From: Vulcanimicrobiia bacterium
GTDB taxonomy: Bacteria > Eremiobacterota > Eremiobacteria > Baltobacterales > Baltobacteraceae
Assembly: GCA_024281135.1 (NCBI GenBank)
Contig: JAMXLG010000087.1
Coordinates: 1-7,408, forward strand
Direction of reading: 5' to 3'
DNA length: 7,408 nt
Made by a program: the position numbers and the translations under genes. The notes below the pieces were generated by a model. The model made no database searches. It was not told where the DNA came from and was given only the letters and a program-made list of their open reading frames with translations. Of the stretch, positions 6,746 through 7,408 are shown piece after piece; positions within the stretch are counted from its first letter, which is position 1; every line of letters begins with the position of its first letter.

Positions 6746-7408
6746 AATTGATTCCAGAGATACTGGTTGTAGACTTCGTGATGGAACTGGATCTCCGGCG
6801 TCTTCACGAACGTTCCGAGCAAGCGCGAGCAACGATCGGCACTCGCTTGTTTTAGTTCTGCGTAGCGTTCTTTCACGTCGGCGCCAAGGAGCTTGGACGT
6901 CCAATCCGCCGTGCGGAAGTTTTGAAGCGCGTCATAAATATTGTCGGGAAGATACCGCTCGGCTTGACGTAACCCGCTTTGCGAGCTGACTTCGCCTTCG
7001 ATACCCGTCTTAAAGACCGACAGCATGACCATGTACGGGTTCGCGTCAGGGCCGACCGAACGCACTTCCACGCGAGCGCTACGTTCGTTACCGATCGGAA
7101 TGCGTACCATCGAACCGCGGTCCACCGCCGAAGCCTTGATTTGATTCGGCGCTTCGAAATGGGGATCGAGACGGCGGTACGCGTTCACACTTGCGTTCAG
7201 CATCAAACAGATGTCGTTGCCGTGTGTGAGAATGCGATCGACGAATTGCCACGCCATCTGGCTGATCTTCTCTTCGCCGTTCGGATCCCAGAACAGATTT
7301 TTGCCGTCTTTGCTGATCGAGACGTTGGTATGCATACCGCTGCCGTTCACGCCGACAACGGGCTTCGGCAAGAAGCTCGCGGTCATACCCATGCGCGTCG
7401 CAACTTGA
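6742..7408 (-). CDS. glnA: Glutamine synthetase, C-terminal part (5' end outside window)
   Basis: ATP-dependent ligation of ammonia to glutamate in the cytoplasm. About 222 codons of the catalytic C-terminal half are present; the frame runs off the right edge (QVATRMGMTASFLPKP at the edge matches the family's internal TATFMPKP segment), so the ATG at 7392 is internal. Visible family landmarks in order: NGSGMH (ATP and glutamate site), NAYRRLDPHFEAP (counterpart of NSYKRLVPGYEAP, keeping the Arg and the flap Glu), DRGSMVRIP (counterpart of NRSASIRIP, keeping both Arg), and VEVRSVGPDANPY (counterpart of IEVRFPDPAANPY, keeping the metal-binding Glu and the Arg). The protein ends YLWNQF with TAA at 6744-6742. 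The fold and reaction class are secure. The symbol is less so, because type I paralogs such as gamma-glutamyl-polyamine synthetases share these motifs and the N-terminal half is missing. Confidence 0.92.
   Translation of the reverse strand, partial: QVATRMGMTASFLPKPVVGVNGSGMHTNVSISKDGKNLFWDPNGEEKISQMAWQFVDRILTHGNDICLMLNASVNAYRRLDPHFEAPNQIKASAVDRGSMVRIPIGNERSARVEVRSVGPDANPYMVMLSVFKTGIEGEVSSQSGLRQAERYLPDNIYDALQNFRTADWTSKLLGADVKERYAELKQASADRCSRLLGTFVKTPEIQFHHEVYNQYLWNQF

Noticed and set aside
6938..6952. Tyr in NIYDAL of the glutamine synthetase as the adenylylation site
   Set aside because: Enzymes that are not adenylylated also carry a similar (N/K)LY(E/D) segment, and the surrounding sequence differs from the enterobacterial site, so regulation by adenylylation cannot be claimed.
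1..7408. Mobile elements, CRISPR arrays, tRNA or rRNA genes
   Set aside because: I saw no transposase motifs, terminal inverted repeats, regularly spaced repeats or tRNA-like cloverleaf sequences on either strand.

Overview
The window reads as a chromosomal segment of a GC-rich diderm (outer-membrane-bearing) bacterium. The outer-membrane claim rests on an unmistakable secretin gene. From memory only, the pairing of a small helix-turn-helix with a long TPR-like repeat region, as in the second gene, recalls uncultured lineages such as Candidatus Eremiobacterota (WPS-2). That placement is a weak inference and nothing here proves it. I see no mobile element, CRISPR array, tRNA or rRNA.

Layout: (1) 1-2413, minus strand, 3' end off the left edge: a large exported subtilase-fold serine peptidase. 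Its active-site motifs look closer to sedolisins (Glu/Asp/Asp/Ser) than to classical subtilisins (Asp/His/Ser). (2) 2414-2548: a 135-base intergenic stretch with small mutually exclusive hairpins. (3) 2549-4177, minus strand: a 542-residue protein with an N-terminal helix-turn-helix-like segment and a long alpha-helical repeat region, probably a transcriptional regulator. (4) 4178-4330: a divergent intergenic region with several symmetric elements. (5) 4331-6745, plus strand: an 804-residue secretin with five N-domain-like repeats, a barrel domain, a Pro-rich linker and a C-terminal Ig-like domain. (6) 6742-7408, minus strand, 5' end off the right edge: the C-terminal part of a glutamine synthetase. 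Its stop codon overlaps the secretin stop.

The regulator and the peptidase run in the same direction, with the regulator upstream, and the regulator and secretin share one divergent control region. A plausible reading is a secretion module: an outer-membrane channel, an exported peptidase and a regulator of one or both. No other secretion or pilus component lies in the window, so the machine served by the secretin cannot be named. The glutamine synthetase is probably an unrelated metabolic neighbour.
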